Below, piece after piece: positions 41,861 to 49,897 of a DNA stretch of 64,000 nucleotides. The stretch is from Pseudomonas marginalis (lineage in GTDB: Bacteria; Pseudomonadota; Gammaproteobacteria; Pseudomonadales; Pseudomonadaceae). Under the pieces are notes generated by a model. The model had not been told where the DNA came from, did no database searches, and saw nothing but the letters and a program-made list of their open reading frames with translations. The stretch lies in contig NZ_VTFG01000002.1 of the NCBI RefSeq assembly GCF_008692035.1, forward strand, positions 310,001 through 374,000, given 5' to 3'. Position numbers and translations under genes: made by a program. Numbering within the stretch: the stretch's first letter is position 1; each line of letters begins with the position of its first letter.

Positions 41861-42012
41861 CTCAGTTTCATAGATACGTTTCTCTTTTGGCGAGTGGCTG
41901 TTGTCGTCAGGCAAGGAGCCGCGACGACTCATAGCTCGCTATGGGGAGGAGCGGCGACGCAGAATGGCGGCAACAGACGCCGTCAAACAGAAACAGTATC
42001 TGTGAGACTGAG
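41861..42012. repeat. 152-bp element with 24-bp inverted ends before TetR gene
   Basis: The left end CTCAGTTTCATAGATACGTT and the right end AACAGTATCTGTGAGACTGAG are near-complete reverse complements (41861-41884 and 41989-42012). Inside are a palindrome CATAGC-TC-GCTATG (41930-41943) and near-identical words GGAGCCGCGACG and GGAGCGGCGACG flanking it. This looks like a small non-autonomous repeat or a large foldback RNA. It ends six bases before the TetR start. The family cannot be named without genome-wide comparison. Confidence 0.6.
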
Positions 42013-42018
42013 CACTTT

Positions 42019-42624
42019 ATGAGCACCATTCGCGAGCGCAACAAAGAAAAGATCCTGCGGGCGGCGAGCGAGGAGTTTGCCGACAAGGGCTTCGCCGCGA
42101 CCAAAACCAGCGACATCGCCGCCAAGGCCGGGCTGCCCAAGCCCAACGTCTATTACTACTTCAAGTCCAAGGACAACCTCTACCGCGAGGTGCTCGAAAG
42201 CATTATCGAGCCGATCCTGGCGGCGTCCACGCCGTTCAACCCCGAGGGCGAGCCTTCAGCGGTGCTGAGCAACTACATCCGCTCGAAAATCCGCATCTCC
42301 CGCGACCTGCCCTTCGCCTCCAAGGTGTTCGCCAGCGAAATCATGCATGGCGCACCGCACCTGAGTGCCGAGCAGGTCCAACAACTCAATGCCCAGGCCA
42401 AGCACAATATCGACTGCATCCAGAGTTGGGTGGATCGCGGGGTGATCGCGGCTATCGACCCTCATCACCTGATGTTCAGCATCTGGGCGGCGACGCAGAC
42501 CTATGCGGATTTCGACTGGCAGATTTCCGCGGTGACCGGCAAGGCCAAGCTGGATGAGGCCGATTATGAAGCGGCGGCGCAGACGATTATTCGGTTGGTG
42601 CTCAAAGGCTGCGCGCCGGACTGA
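42019..42624 (+). CDS. TetR-family regulator, RutR-like C-terminal domain
   Basis: 201 residues from the ATG at 42019; the open frame continues upstream through the inverted-repeat element but has no family sequence there. HTH: residues 9-55, with SDIAAKAGLPKPNVYYYFKSKDNLY. The C-terminal half has the RutR/YcdC-type words FASEIMHGAPHL and LMFSIWAATQTYADF. RutR senses pyrimidine/purine bases in E. coli. There is no obvious Shine-Dalgarno sequence before the ATG. The gcl operon is 800 bp away and could be a target, but this is not shown. Confidence 0.88.
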   Translation: MSTIRERNKEKILRAASEEFADKGFAATKTSDIAAKAGLPKPNVYYYFKSKDNLYREVLESIIEPILAASTPFNPEGEPSAVLSNYIRSKIRISRDLPFASKVFASEIMHGAPHLSAEQVQQLNAQAKHNIDCIQSWVDRGVIAAIDPHHLMFSIWAATQTYADFDWQISAVTGKAKLDEADYEAAAQTIIRLVLKGCAPD

Positions 42625-42645
42625 TGCACCGAGGTGCCTGTGCCA

Positions 42646-42719
42646 ATCGGGGGCAAGCCCCCTCCCACCTATTGAACCGTGAATACGCTCAAGACTGTGG
42701 GAGGGGCTTGCTCCCGGTG
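42646..42719. repeat. REPIN between tetR and glcG-like gene
   Basis: ATCGGGGGCAAGCCCCCTCC and TGTGGGAGGGGCTTGCTCCC in inverted orientation, with 33 bp between. The right REP has lost one G of the usual run. Confidence 0.9.
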
Positions 42720-42742
42720 AGGCCCTTACAGTCACACACCAC

Positions 42743-43183
42743 TCAAGCTGATACCCCCGCATCCGCCCTCAACCCCAGCCCTTCGATCGCCGTGATCGCA
42801 CACTGCTCATCAATATCCGACGTATCCCCGCTGATCCCGATCGCCCCCAGTACCGCCCCCGCCTGATCCCGAATCAACACCCCACCCGGCGCCGGCACCA
42901 CGCTGCCTTGCCCCAGGCTGTTCAACGCCGCGATAAACGCCGGCCGTTGCTGTGCGTCCAGCGCCAGCAAGCGCGAGCCCTTGCCCAGCGCAATCGCGCC
43001 CCAGGCCTTGCCGATGGCGATGTGCGGGCGCAGCAGGCTGGCGCCGTCTTCGCGCTGCACGGTGATCAAGTGGCCACCGCTGTCGAGCACCGCAACGGTC
43101 AGCGGTGCGGCTGAGATCGTGCGCCCTGCGCTGAGGGCCTGGCTGGCCAGTTGGGTGGCAATCTTCAAGGTTAAAGCGCTCAT
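42743..43183 (-). CDS. GlcG/HbpS family protein (DUF336)
   Basis: 146 residues covering the whole GlcG/HbpS domain: LTLKIATQLASQALSAG, PLTVAVLDSGGHLITVQREDGA, RPHIAIGKAWGAIALGKGS and VPAPGGVLIRDQAGAVLGAIGISGDTSDIDEQCA. Family members bind haem or small molecules and frequently sit with glycolate or glyoxylate genes, as here, divergent from gcl. The biochemical role is unknown. Its promoter region contains the dyad TGTTTGATC/GACCAAACA. Confidence 0.87.
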   Translation of the reverse strand: MSALTLKIATQLASQALSAGRTISAAPLTVAVLDSGGHLITVQREDGASLLRPHIAIGKAWGAIALGKGSRLLALDAQQRPAFIAALNSLGQGSVVPAPGGVLIRDQAGAVLGAIGISGDTSDIDEQCAITAIEGLGLRADAGVSA

Positions 43184-43224
43184 GGTGCCGTCCTTCTTTT
43201 GTTATTGGGAAAGCGGTGGAGGTC

Positions 43225-43250
43225 TGTTTGATCAGATGCTCGACCAAACA
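43225..43250. promoter_or_regulatory. Imperfect dyad near glcG-like start
   Basis: TGTTTGATC (43225-43233) and GACCAAACA (43242-43250) pair with one mismatch around 8 bases, 42 bp upstream of the GlcG-like gene start. Confidence 0.4.
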
Positions 43251-43274
43251 AATAGAACACAATGAAATTCATTT

Positions 43275-43284
43275 TTGTATACAA
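43275..43284. promoter_or_regulatory. Operator-like palindrome 1, gcl region
   Basis: TTGTATACAA, a perfect 10-base palindrome, identical to a second copy at 43403-43412. The form TNGTNNACNA fits the FadR subgroup of GntR regulators. Confidence 0.6.
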
Positions 43285-43402
43285 TATTTTCAAACAAAGG
43301 CTCCATACGTCGAAAAAAGCCGTTCCGACCAACGCAAAGGCCAATCAATAAAATGGATTGACCTGCGCCGTCCGCCGTGAATACACTTTGGCCAGACACC
43401 AC

Positions 43403-43412
43403 TTGTATACAA
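43403..43412. promoter_or_regulatory. Operator-like palindrome 2, gcl region
   Basis: Second TTGTATACAA, 28 bp before the gcl ATG and 128 bp from copy 1 (about 12 helical turns). A repressor bound here would block ribosome loading or transcription start, and looping between copies is possible. Confidence 0.65.
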
Positions 43413-43439
43413 TTACAAAACGCAAGAGGCACCAAAATC

Positions 43440-45215
43440 ATGAGCAAAATGAGAGCAATCGAAGCCGCCGTCCTCGTCATGCGCCGCGAGGGCGTGGACA
43501 CCGCCTTCGGTATCCCAGGCGCTGCGATCAACCCGCTGTACTCAGCCTTGCAGAAGGTGGGTGGCATCGATCACGTCCTTGCTCGCCACGTTGAAGGCGC
43601 CTCGCACATGGCCGAGGGTTACACCCGCACCAAGGCCGGCAATATCGGCGTATGCATCGGCACCTCGGGCCCGGCGGGCACCGACATGGTCACCGGCCTC
43701 TACAGCGCCTCGGCCGACTCGATCCCGATCCTGTGCATCACCGGCCAGGCACCACGGGCCCGCATGCACAAGGAAGACTTCCAGGCCGTGGACATCACCA
43801 GCATCGTCAAGCCGGTGACCAAGTGGGCAACCACCGTCCTCGAGCCGGGCCAAGTGCCGTACGCGTTCCAGAAAGCCTTCTATGAAATGCGCTCCGGCCG
43901 CCCTGGCCCGGTGCTGATCGACCTGCCGTTCGACGTGCAGATGGCCGAGATCGAATTCGACATCGACGCCTACCAGCCGCTGCCACTGGCCAAGCCACTG
44001 GCCACGCGTATCCAGGTCGAAAAGGCCCTGGCCCTGCTGGATCAGGCGGAACGCCCGTTGCTGGTGAGCGGCGGTGGTGTGATCAACGCCGACGCCAGCG
44101 AGCTGCTGGTGGAGTTCGCCGAACTGACCGGCATCCCGGTGATCCCGACGCTGATGGGCTGGGGCACCATTCCCGACGATCACCCGCAGATGGTCGGTAT
44201 GGTCGGCCTGCAAACCTCCCACCGCTACGGCAACGCAACGCTGCTCAAGTCAGACGTGGTGCTGGGTATCGGCAACCGTTGGGCCAACCGCCACACCGGT
44301 TCGGTCGAGGTCTACACCGAAGGGCGTAAATTCATTCACGTCGACATCGAACCGACGCAGATTGGTCGCGTATTCACCCCGGACCTGGGCATCGTGTCCG
44401 ACGCCGGCTCCGCGCTGACGATGTTCATTGAAGTGGCCCGTGAGTGGAAAGCCGCCGGCAAGCTCAAGGACCGCAGTGCCTGGCTGCATGACTGCCAGCA
44501 GCGCAAGTCGACCCTGCAGCGCAAGACCCACTTCGACAACGTGCCGGTCAAGCCGCAACGGGTGTACGAAGAGATGAACCAGGTGTTCGGCAAAGACACC
44601 TGCTACGTCAGCACCATCGGCCTGTCGCAGATTGCCGGCGCGCAGTTCCTGCATGTGTACAAGCCCCGCCACTGGATCAACTGCGGCCAGGCCGGCCCGT
44701 TGGGCTGGACCATTCCGGCGGCGCTGGGCGTGGTCAAGGCCGACCCGGGCCGCAAGGTGGTGGCGCTGTCCGGCGACTATGACTTCCAGTTCATGATCGA
44801 AGAGCTGGCCGTGGGCGCGCAGTTCAAGCTGCCGTACATCCACGTGGTGGTGAACAACTCTTACCTGGGGCTGATCCGCCAGGCCCAGCGCGGGTTTGAA
44901 ATGGACTACTGCGTGCAATTGTCTTTCGACAACCTCAACGCACCGGAGCTGAACGGTTATGGCGTCGACCACGTCGCAGTTGCCGAAGGCCTGGGTTGCA
45001 AGGCCCTGCGCGTATTCGAGCCGGGGCAAATCCAGCCGGCATTGCGCCGCGCCGAGGAAATGATCGAAGAGTTCAAGGTGCCGGTGATCGTCGAGATCAT
45101 TCTGGAGCGCGTGACCAATATTTCCATGGGCACCGAGATCAACGCCATCAACGAATTCGAAGACCTGGCCCTGGTCGGCAACGATGCGCCGACCGCCATT
45201 TCCCTGCTCGATTAA
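43440..45215 (+). CDS. gcl: Glyoxylate carboligase
   Basis: 591 residues from the ATG at 43440, the typical Gcl length. It is a thiamine-diphosphate enzyme: MSKMRAIEAAVLVMRREGVDTAFGIPGAAINP, the FAD/substrate region and the ThDP motif GDYDFQFMIEELAVGAQ..NN. The usual catalytic Glu of the family is Val in Gcl, consistent with GIPGAAIN. Two glyoxylate molecules give tartronate semialdehyde plus CO2. First gene of gcl-hyi-glxR-ttuD-pyk. Confidence 0.97.
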   Translation: MSKMRAIEAAVLVMRREGVDTAFGIPGAAINPLYSALQKVGGIDHVLARHVEGASHMAEGYTRTKAGNIGVCIGTSGPAGTDMVTGLYSASADSIPILCITGQAPRARMHKEDFQAVDITSIVKPVTKWATTVLEPGQVPYAFQKAFYEMRSGRPGPVLIDLPFDVQMAEIEFDIDAYQPLPLAKPLATRIQVEKALALLDQAERPLLVSGGGVINADASELLVEFAELTGIPVIPTLMGWGTIPDDHPQMVGMVGLQTSHRYGNATLLKSDVVLGIGNRWANRHTGSVEVYTEGRKFIHVDIEPTQIGRVFTPDLGIVSDAGSALTMFIEVAREWKAAGKLKDRSAWLHDCQQRKSTLQRKTHFDNVPVKPQRVYEEMNQVFGKDTCYVSTIGLSQIAGAQFLHVYKPRHWINCGQAGPLGWTIPAALGVVKADPGRKVVALSGDYDFQFMIEELAVGAQFKLPYIHVVVNNSYLGLIRQAQRGFEMDYCVQLSFDNLNAPELNGYGVDHVAVAEGLGCKALRVFEPGQIQPALRRAEEMIEEFKVPVIVEIILERVTNISMGTEINAINEFEDLALVGNDAPTAISLLD

Positions 45216-45225
45216 GGAGAACCCT

Positions 45226-46008
45226 ATGCCACGCTTTGCCGCCAACCTGTCCATGCTGTTTACCGAACAGGACTTTCTCGCGCGCTTCAAGGCCGCTGCC
45301 GAGGCCGGGTTCCAAGGTGTCGAGTACCTGTTCCCCTATGAATTCAGCTCGGCTGACATCAAGGCCCAGCTCGACACCCATGGCCTGACCCAGGTGCTGT
45401 TCAACCTGCCCGCCGGTGACTGGGCCGAGGGCGAACGCGGCCTGGCGTGCCACCCGGACCGGGTCGAGGAGTTCCGCGCCGGGGTCACCCTGGCCATCGC
45501 CTACGCCCAGGTGCTGGGCAATACCCAGATCAACTGCCTGGCGGGGATTCGGCCCCAGGGTGTGGATGATGAAACCGTGGAAAAGACCTTTGTCGCCAAC
45601 CTCAAGTACGCCGCCGACAAGCTGCAAGCAGTAGGCATCAAGCTGGTCATGGAAATGATCAACACCCGCGACATTCCGGGCTTCTACCTCAACAACACCG
45701 CCCAGGCCCTGTCGATTCGCGAACAGGTGGGCAGTGACAACCTGTTCCTGCAGTACGACATCTACCACATGCAAATCATGGAAGGCGATCTGGCCCGGAC
45801 CATGGCCGCGCACCTGGAGGAGATCAACCACATCCAGCTGGCGGACAACCCTGGGCGCAATGAGCCGGGAACCGGGGAGATCAACTACCGCTTCCTGTTC
45901 GAACATCTGGACCGCATCGGGTACGCGGGCTGGGTCGGCTGTGAATACAAGCCGCTGACCACCACCGAAGCGGGTTTGGGCTGGCTTAAAGCCCACAACG
46001 CCATCTAA
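45226..46008 (+). CDS. hyi: Hydroxypyruvate isomerase
   Basis: 260 residues from the ATG at 45226 with AAGGAGA seven bases upstream. AP-endonuclease-2 TIM barrel: NLSMLFTEQDFLARFKAAAEAGFQGVEYLFPYEF, LVMEMINTRDIPGFYL, LQYDIYHMQIMEGD and HIQLADNPGRNEPGTGEINY, the last two carrying metal ligands. It interconverts hydroxypyruvate and tartronate semialdehyde. It follows gcl by 10 bases. Confidence 0.95.
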   Translation: MPRFAANLSMLFTEQDFLARFKAAAEAGFQGVEYLFPYEFSSADIKAQLDTHGLTQVLFNLPAGDWAEGERGLACHPDRVEEFRAGVTLAIAYAQVLGNTQINCLAGIRPQGVDDETVEKTFVANLKYAADKLQAVGIKLVMEMINTRDIPGFYLNNTAQALSIREQVGSDNLFLQYDIYHMQIMEGDLARTMAAHLEEINHIQLADNPGRNEPGTGEINYRFLFEHLDRIGYAGWVGCEYKPLTTTEAGLGWLKAHNAI

Positions 46009-46198
46009 CCGACACCACACAAAACCTTGTGGGAGGGGGTTTGCTGTGGTGATGGGGGGCTTTACCACTGCCCCCCATGGGGCTGCTACGCAGCCAGCGC
46101 GGGACAAGCCCGCTCACCACAACAAGCCCCCTCACCACAGCAAGCCCGCTCACCACCGCAAGCCCAGCGCCCACAGAGCATAAAAAGAGGATTTCATC
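46009..46198. repeat. REP remnant, hairpins and 18-bp tandem array inside operon
   Basis: This gap in the gcl operon holds a partial REP (46028-46043), a perfect hairpin ATGGGGGGC/GCCCCCCAT (46052-46078), a second hairpin GGCTGC-TAC-GCAGCC (46081-46095) and four 18-base units (46104-46175) of the type ACAAGCCCGCTCACCACA with a few changes. It seems to be a REP-derived expansion. Confidence 0.85.
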
Positions 46199-47089
46199 AT
46201 GGCTAAAATCGGATTTATCGGCACCGGCATCATGGGCCAACCCATGGCCGCAAACCTGCAGAAAGCCGGTCATCAACTGTTGCTTTCCGAACACCACGGC
46301 AAGGCGCCGGCCGAGCTGATCAGCGCCGGCGCAGTGGCCCTGGCCACCCCGCAGCAAGTGGCCCAGGAAGCCGAGTTCATTATCGTCATGGTCCCCGACA
46401 CCCCGCAGGTCGACGACGTGCTGTTCCGCGCCGACGGTGTGGCGGCGGGCCTGTCGCCGAACAAGGTGGTGATCGACATGAGTTCGATCTCTCCCACAGC
46501 CACCAAGGCGTTTGCGGCAAAGATCAACGAGCACGGCGCGCAGTACCTCGACGCCCCGGTGTCCGGCGGTGAAGTCGGCGCCAAGGCCGGTACCTTGAGC
46601 ATCATGGTCGGTGGCGAACCACAGACCTTCGAACGTGCCCTGCCGCTGTTCCAGAGCATGGGCAAGAACATCACCCTGGTGGGCGGCAATGGCGATGGCC
46701 AGACCGCCAAAGTGGCCAACCAGATCATCGTCGCGCTGAATATCCAGGCGGTGGCCGAAGCGCTGCTGTTCGCCTCCAGGAACGGCGCCGACCCGGCCAA
46801 GGTGCGTGAAGCGCTGATGGGCGGCTTTGCCTCATCAAAGATCCTCGAAGTGCACGGCGAACGCATGATCAAGGGCACCTTCGATCCGGGTTTCCGCATC
46901 AACCTGCACCAGAAGGACCTGAACCTGGCCCTGGCCGGTGCCAGGGAACTGGGGATCAACCTGCCGAACACCGCCGGCACCCAGCAGGTGTTCAGCACCT
47001 GCGCGGCGCTTGGCGGCGGTAACTGGGACCACTCGGCGCTGATCAAGGGGTTGGAGCATATGGCGAACTTTTCGATTCGCGATAAGTAA
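46199..47089 (+). CDS. glxR: Tartronate semialdehyde reductase
   Basis: 296 residues. NAD-binding KIGFIGTGIMGQPMAANLQKAGH, substrate motif DAPVSGGEVGAKAGTLSIMVGG and catalytic Lys in GQTAKVANQIIVALN identify the beta-hydroxyacid dehydrogenase family; the C-terminal KDLNLALAGARELGINLPNTA is typical of GarR/GlxR. It reduces tartronate semialdehyde to D-glycerate. AAAAAGAGG precedes the ATG. Confidence 0.95.
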   Translation: MAKIGFIGTGIMGQPMAANLQKAGHQLLLSEHHGKAPAELISAGAVALATPQQVAQEAEFIIVMVPDTPQVDDVLFRADGVAAGLSPNKVVIDMSSISPTATKAFAAKINEHGAQYLDAPVSGGEVGAKAGTLSIMVGGEPQTFERALPLFQSMGKNITLVGGNGDGQTAKVANQIIVALNIQAVAEALLFASRNGADPAKVREALMGGFASSKILEVHGERMIKGTFDPGFRINLHQKDLNLALAGARELGINLPNTAGTQQVFSTCAALGGGNWDHSALIKGLEHMANFSIRDK

Positions 47090-47143
47090 CCCCCCTTTGA
47101 AAGGGCTGTACCTCTAATAACAAAAATACCCGGGAGCCCGCTT

Positions 47144-48424
47144 ATGTCGGTCGATCCGCAACACCTGCTTCGCGAGCTGTTTGCCACAGCCATCGATGCC
47201 GCCCACCCCCGGCACGTCCTCGAACCCTGCCTGCCCGCCGACCGCAGCGGCCGCGTGATCGTGATCGGCGCCGGCAAGGCGGCGGCCGCCATGGCGCTGG
47301 TCGTCGAGAATTGCTGGCAAGGCGACGTCTCAGGCCTGGTGGTGACCCGCTACGGCCACGGCGCCCCTTGCCAGAAAATCGAAGTGGTCGAAGCCGCCCA
47401 CCCGGTGCCCGATGCCGCCGGCCTGGCGGTGGCCAAGCGCGTGCTGGAATTGATCAGCAACCTGGGCGAAGACGACCGGGTGATCTTCCTGCTCTCCGGC
47501 GGCGGCTCGGCACTCCTGGCACTGCCTGCCGAAGGCATCAGCCTGGCCGACAAGCAGGCCATCAACAAAGCCCTGCTCAAATCCGGCGCCACCATTGGCG
47601 AGATGAATTGCGTACGCAAGCACCTCTCGGCGATCAAGGGCGGTCGGCTGGCAAAGGCGGCCTGGCCGGCCACGGTCTACACCTACGCGATTTCCGATGT
47701 GCCGGGCGACCAGGCCACGGTCATCGCCTCCGGCCCCACGGTCGGCGACCCGAGCACTTCGCAACAGGCTCTGGCAATCCTCAAGCGCTACGGTATCGAT
47801 GCCCCGGCGTCCGTGCGCAGCTGGTTGCAGAACCCGGCCTCGGAAACCGTCAAGCCCGGCGACCCGGTACTCGCCCGCAGCCACTTCCAGTTGATCGCAC
47901 GCCCACAACAATCACTGGAAGCGGTCGCGGTGAAAGTCCGCCAGGCCGGTTTCAGCGCGCTGATCCTCGGCGACCTGGAAGGCGAAGCACGGGACGTGGC
48001 CAAAGTGCACGCCGGCATCGCGCGGCAAATCGTGCAGCACGGCCAGCCGTTGGCGGCGCCGTGCGTGATCCTCTCCGGTGGGGAAACCACCGTCACCGTG
48101 CGCGGCAATGGCCGTGGCGGGCGCAACGCCGAATTCCTGTTGAGCCTGACCGACAGCCTCAAAGGCCTGCCGGGCGTGTACGCCCTGGCCGGCGACACCG
48201 ACGGCATCGACGGCTCGGAAGACAACGCCGGCGCAATCATGACCCCATGCAGCTATGCGCGCGCCGAAGCCCTGGGCCTGTCGGCCAGCGACGAGCTGGA
48301 CAACAACAACGGTTATGGCTACTTCGCCGCCCTCGACGGCTTGATCGTTACCGAGCCGACCCGCACCAATGTCAATGACGTGCGCGCCATCCTGATCCTT
48401 GAGACTGCCCGCCATGACGCCTGA
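47144..48424 (+). CDS. ttuD: Glycerate 2-kinase (MOFRL family, TtuD)
   Basis: 426 residues of the MOFRL/GckA glycerate kinase type. Seen: VIGAGKAAAAMALVVE, LLSGGGSALLALPAEGISL, KHLSAIKGGRLAKAAWPA, ILSGGETTVTVRGNGRGGRNAEFLLS and ALAGDTDGIDGSEDNAGAIM. It is often misnamed hydroxypyruvate reductase; the family phosphorylates glycerate at C2. 2-phosphoglycerate then feeds enolase and pyruvate kinase. The end overlaps pyk by 11 bases. Confidence 0.93.
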   Translation: MSVDPQHLLRELFATAIDAAHPRHVLEPCLPADRSGRVIVIGAGKAAAAMALVVENCWQGDVSGLVVTRYGHGAPCQKIEVVEAAHPVPDAAGLAVAKRVLELISNLGEDDRVIFLLSGGGSALLALPAEGISLADKQAINKALLKSGATIGEMNCVRKHLSAIKGGRLAKAAWPATVYTYAISDVPGDQATVIASGPTVGDPSTSQQALAILKRYGIDAPASVRSWLQNPASETVKPGDPVLARSHFQLIARPQQSLEAVAVKVRQAGFSALILGDLEGEARDVAKVHAGIARQIVQHGQPLAAPCVILSGGETTVTVRGNGRGGRNAEFLLSLTDSLKGLPGVYALAGDTDGIDGSEDNAGAIMTPCSYARAEALGLSASDELDNNNGYGYFAALDGLIVTEPTRTNVNDVRAILILETARHDA

Positions 48425-49829
48425 CAAGAAGGTCAAGATCCTCGCCACCCTGGGCCCGGCCACCGACGGTATCGACGACATCCGCGAGCTGGTGCAAGCC
48501 GGGGTGAATATCTTCCGCCTCAACTTCAGCCACGGTGAGCATGCCGATCACGCCCGGCGCTACCACTGGATTCGCCAGGTGGAGCGCCAGCTCAACTACC
48601 CGCTGGGCATCCTCATGGACCTGCAAGGGCCGAAGCTGCGCGTCGGCACGTTTGCCGAGGGCAAGGTGCAACTGGTGCGTGGCCAGGCCCTGCGCCTGGA
48701 CCTGGACCCGACGCCGGGTGACCAGCGCCGGGTCAACCTGCCCCACCCGGAAATCATCGCCGCCCTGGAACCGGGCATGGACCTGTTGCTCGACGACGGC
48801 AAGCTGCGCCTGCGCGTGATCACCCGGCACGCCGATGCCATCGACACCACCGTACTGAATGGCGGCGAGTTGTCCGACCGTAAAGGCGTCAACGTCCCAC
48901 AAGCCTTGCTGGAACTCAGCCCGCTCACCGCCAAGGACCGTCGCGACCTGAGCTTCGGCCTGGAGCTGGGTGTGGACTGGGTGGCGCTGTCGTTTGTGCA
49001 GCGCCCGGAAGACATCCGCGAGGCTCGCGAGCTGATCGGCGACAAGGCCTTCCTGATGGCCAAGATCGAGAAGCCCTCAGCCGTACAACGCCTGCGGGAA
49101 ATCGCCGAGCTGAGCGACGCGATCATGGTGGCCCGGGGCGACCTGGGCGTGGAAGTGCCGGCGGAGAGCGTGCCGCAAATCCAGAAAGACATCATCCGCA
49201 CCTGCCGCCAGTTGGGCAAACCGGTGGTAGTGGCGACGCAGATGCTGGAGTCCATGCGCTTTTCGCCGGCGCCAACCCGCGCGGAAGTGACGGATGTCGC
49301 CAATGCAGTGGCCGAAGGCGCGGATGCGGTGATGCTGTCGGCGGAAACCGCGTCGGGCGAGTACCCGCTGGAAGCCGTGCAGATGATGAGCAAGATCATC
49401 CGCCAGGTGGAAAACGGCCCGGACTACCAGACCCAACTCGACGTCAGCCGGCCCAAGGCCGATGCCACGGTGTCGGACGCCATCAGCTGCGCGATCCGGC
49501 GCATCAGCAGCATCCTGCCGGTGGCGGTGCTGGTGAACTACAGCGAGTCGGGCAGCTCCAGCCTGCGCGCGGCGCGGGAACGGCCGGTGGCGCCGATTCT
49601 CAACCTCACGCCGAACCTGTCCACCGCACGCCGCTTGAGTGTGGCGTGGGGCGTGCATTCGGTGGTCAATGATCGACTGAGGCAGGTGGATGAGGTGTGT
49701 TCCACCGCGCTGGAGATTGCCCAGGCCCAGGGCATGGCGCAGCGCGGGGATACCTTGGTGATTACTGCCGGGGTGCCGTTCGGGCAGCTGGGGTCGACCA
49801 ACTCCTTGCGCATAGAGACGCTGATCTAG
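48414..49829 (+). CDS. pyk: Pyruvate kinase
   Basis: 471 residues from the ATG at 48414, inside the end of ttuD. Motifs KVKILATLGPATDGID, RLNFSHGEHADH, MDLQGPKLRVG, IMVARGDLGVEVP and VATQMLESM are all present. It makes pyruvate and ATP from phosphoenolpyruvate. Being last in the glyoxylate operon it is probably an inducible isozyme; another pyruvate kinase would be expected elsewhere. The REP hairpin at 49844-49867 serves as terminator. Confidence 0.96.
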   Translation: MTPDKKVKILATLGPATDGIDDIRELVQAGVNIFRLNFSHGEHADHARRYHWIRQVERQLNYPLGILMDLQGPKLRVGTFAEGKVQLVRGQALRLDLDPTPGDQRRVNLPHPEIIAALEPGMDLLLDDGKLRLRVITRHADAIDTTVLNGGELSDRKGVNVPQALLELSPLTAKDRRDLSFGLELGVDWVALSFVQRPEDIREARELIGDKAFLMAKIEKPSAVQRLREIAELSDAIMVARGDLGVEVPAESVPQIQKDIIRTCRQLGKPVVVATQMLESMRFSPAPTRAEVTDVANAVAEGADAVMLSAETASGEYPLEAVQMMSKIIRQVENGPDYQTQLDVSRPKADATVSDAISCAIRRISSILPVAVLVNYSESGSSSLRAARERPVAPILNLTPNLSTARRLSVAWGVHSVVNDRLRQVDEVCSTALEIAQAQGMAQRGDTLVITAGVPFGQLGSTNSLRIETLI

Positions 49830-49843
49830 CGCCTGTAGAGGCC

Positions 49844-49867
49844 CCATCGGGGGCAAGCCCCCGATGG
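49844..49867. repeat. Single REP palindrome after pyk
   Basis: CCATCGGGGGC and GCCCCCGATGG, perfect 11-base arms around AA; likely transcription or mRNA 3'-end structure for the gcl operon. Confidence 0.88.
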
Positions 49868-49897
49868 AGACAACTCGGTCCCACTGACTCACTAAAC

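Noticed and set aside
41941..42018. N-terminal extension of the TetR regulator
   Set aside because: The extra 26 codons lie in the inverted-repeat element and do not look like a TetR N-terminus; the HTH begins normally after the ATG at 42019.
46104..46175. Four 18-bp units resembling a small CRISPR or VNTR array
   Set aside because: Units are directly contiguous with no spacers and there are no cas genes; it is a tandem repeat.
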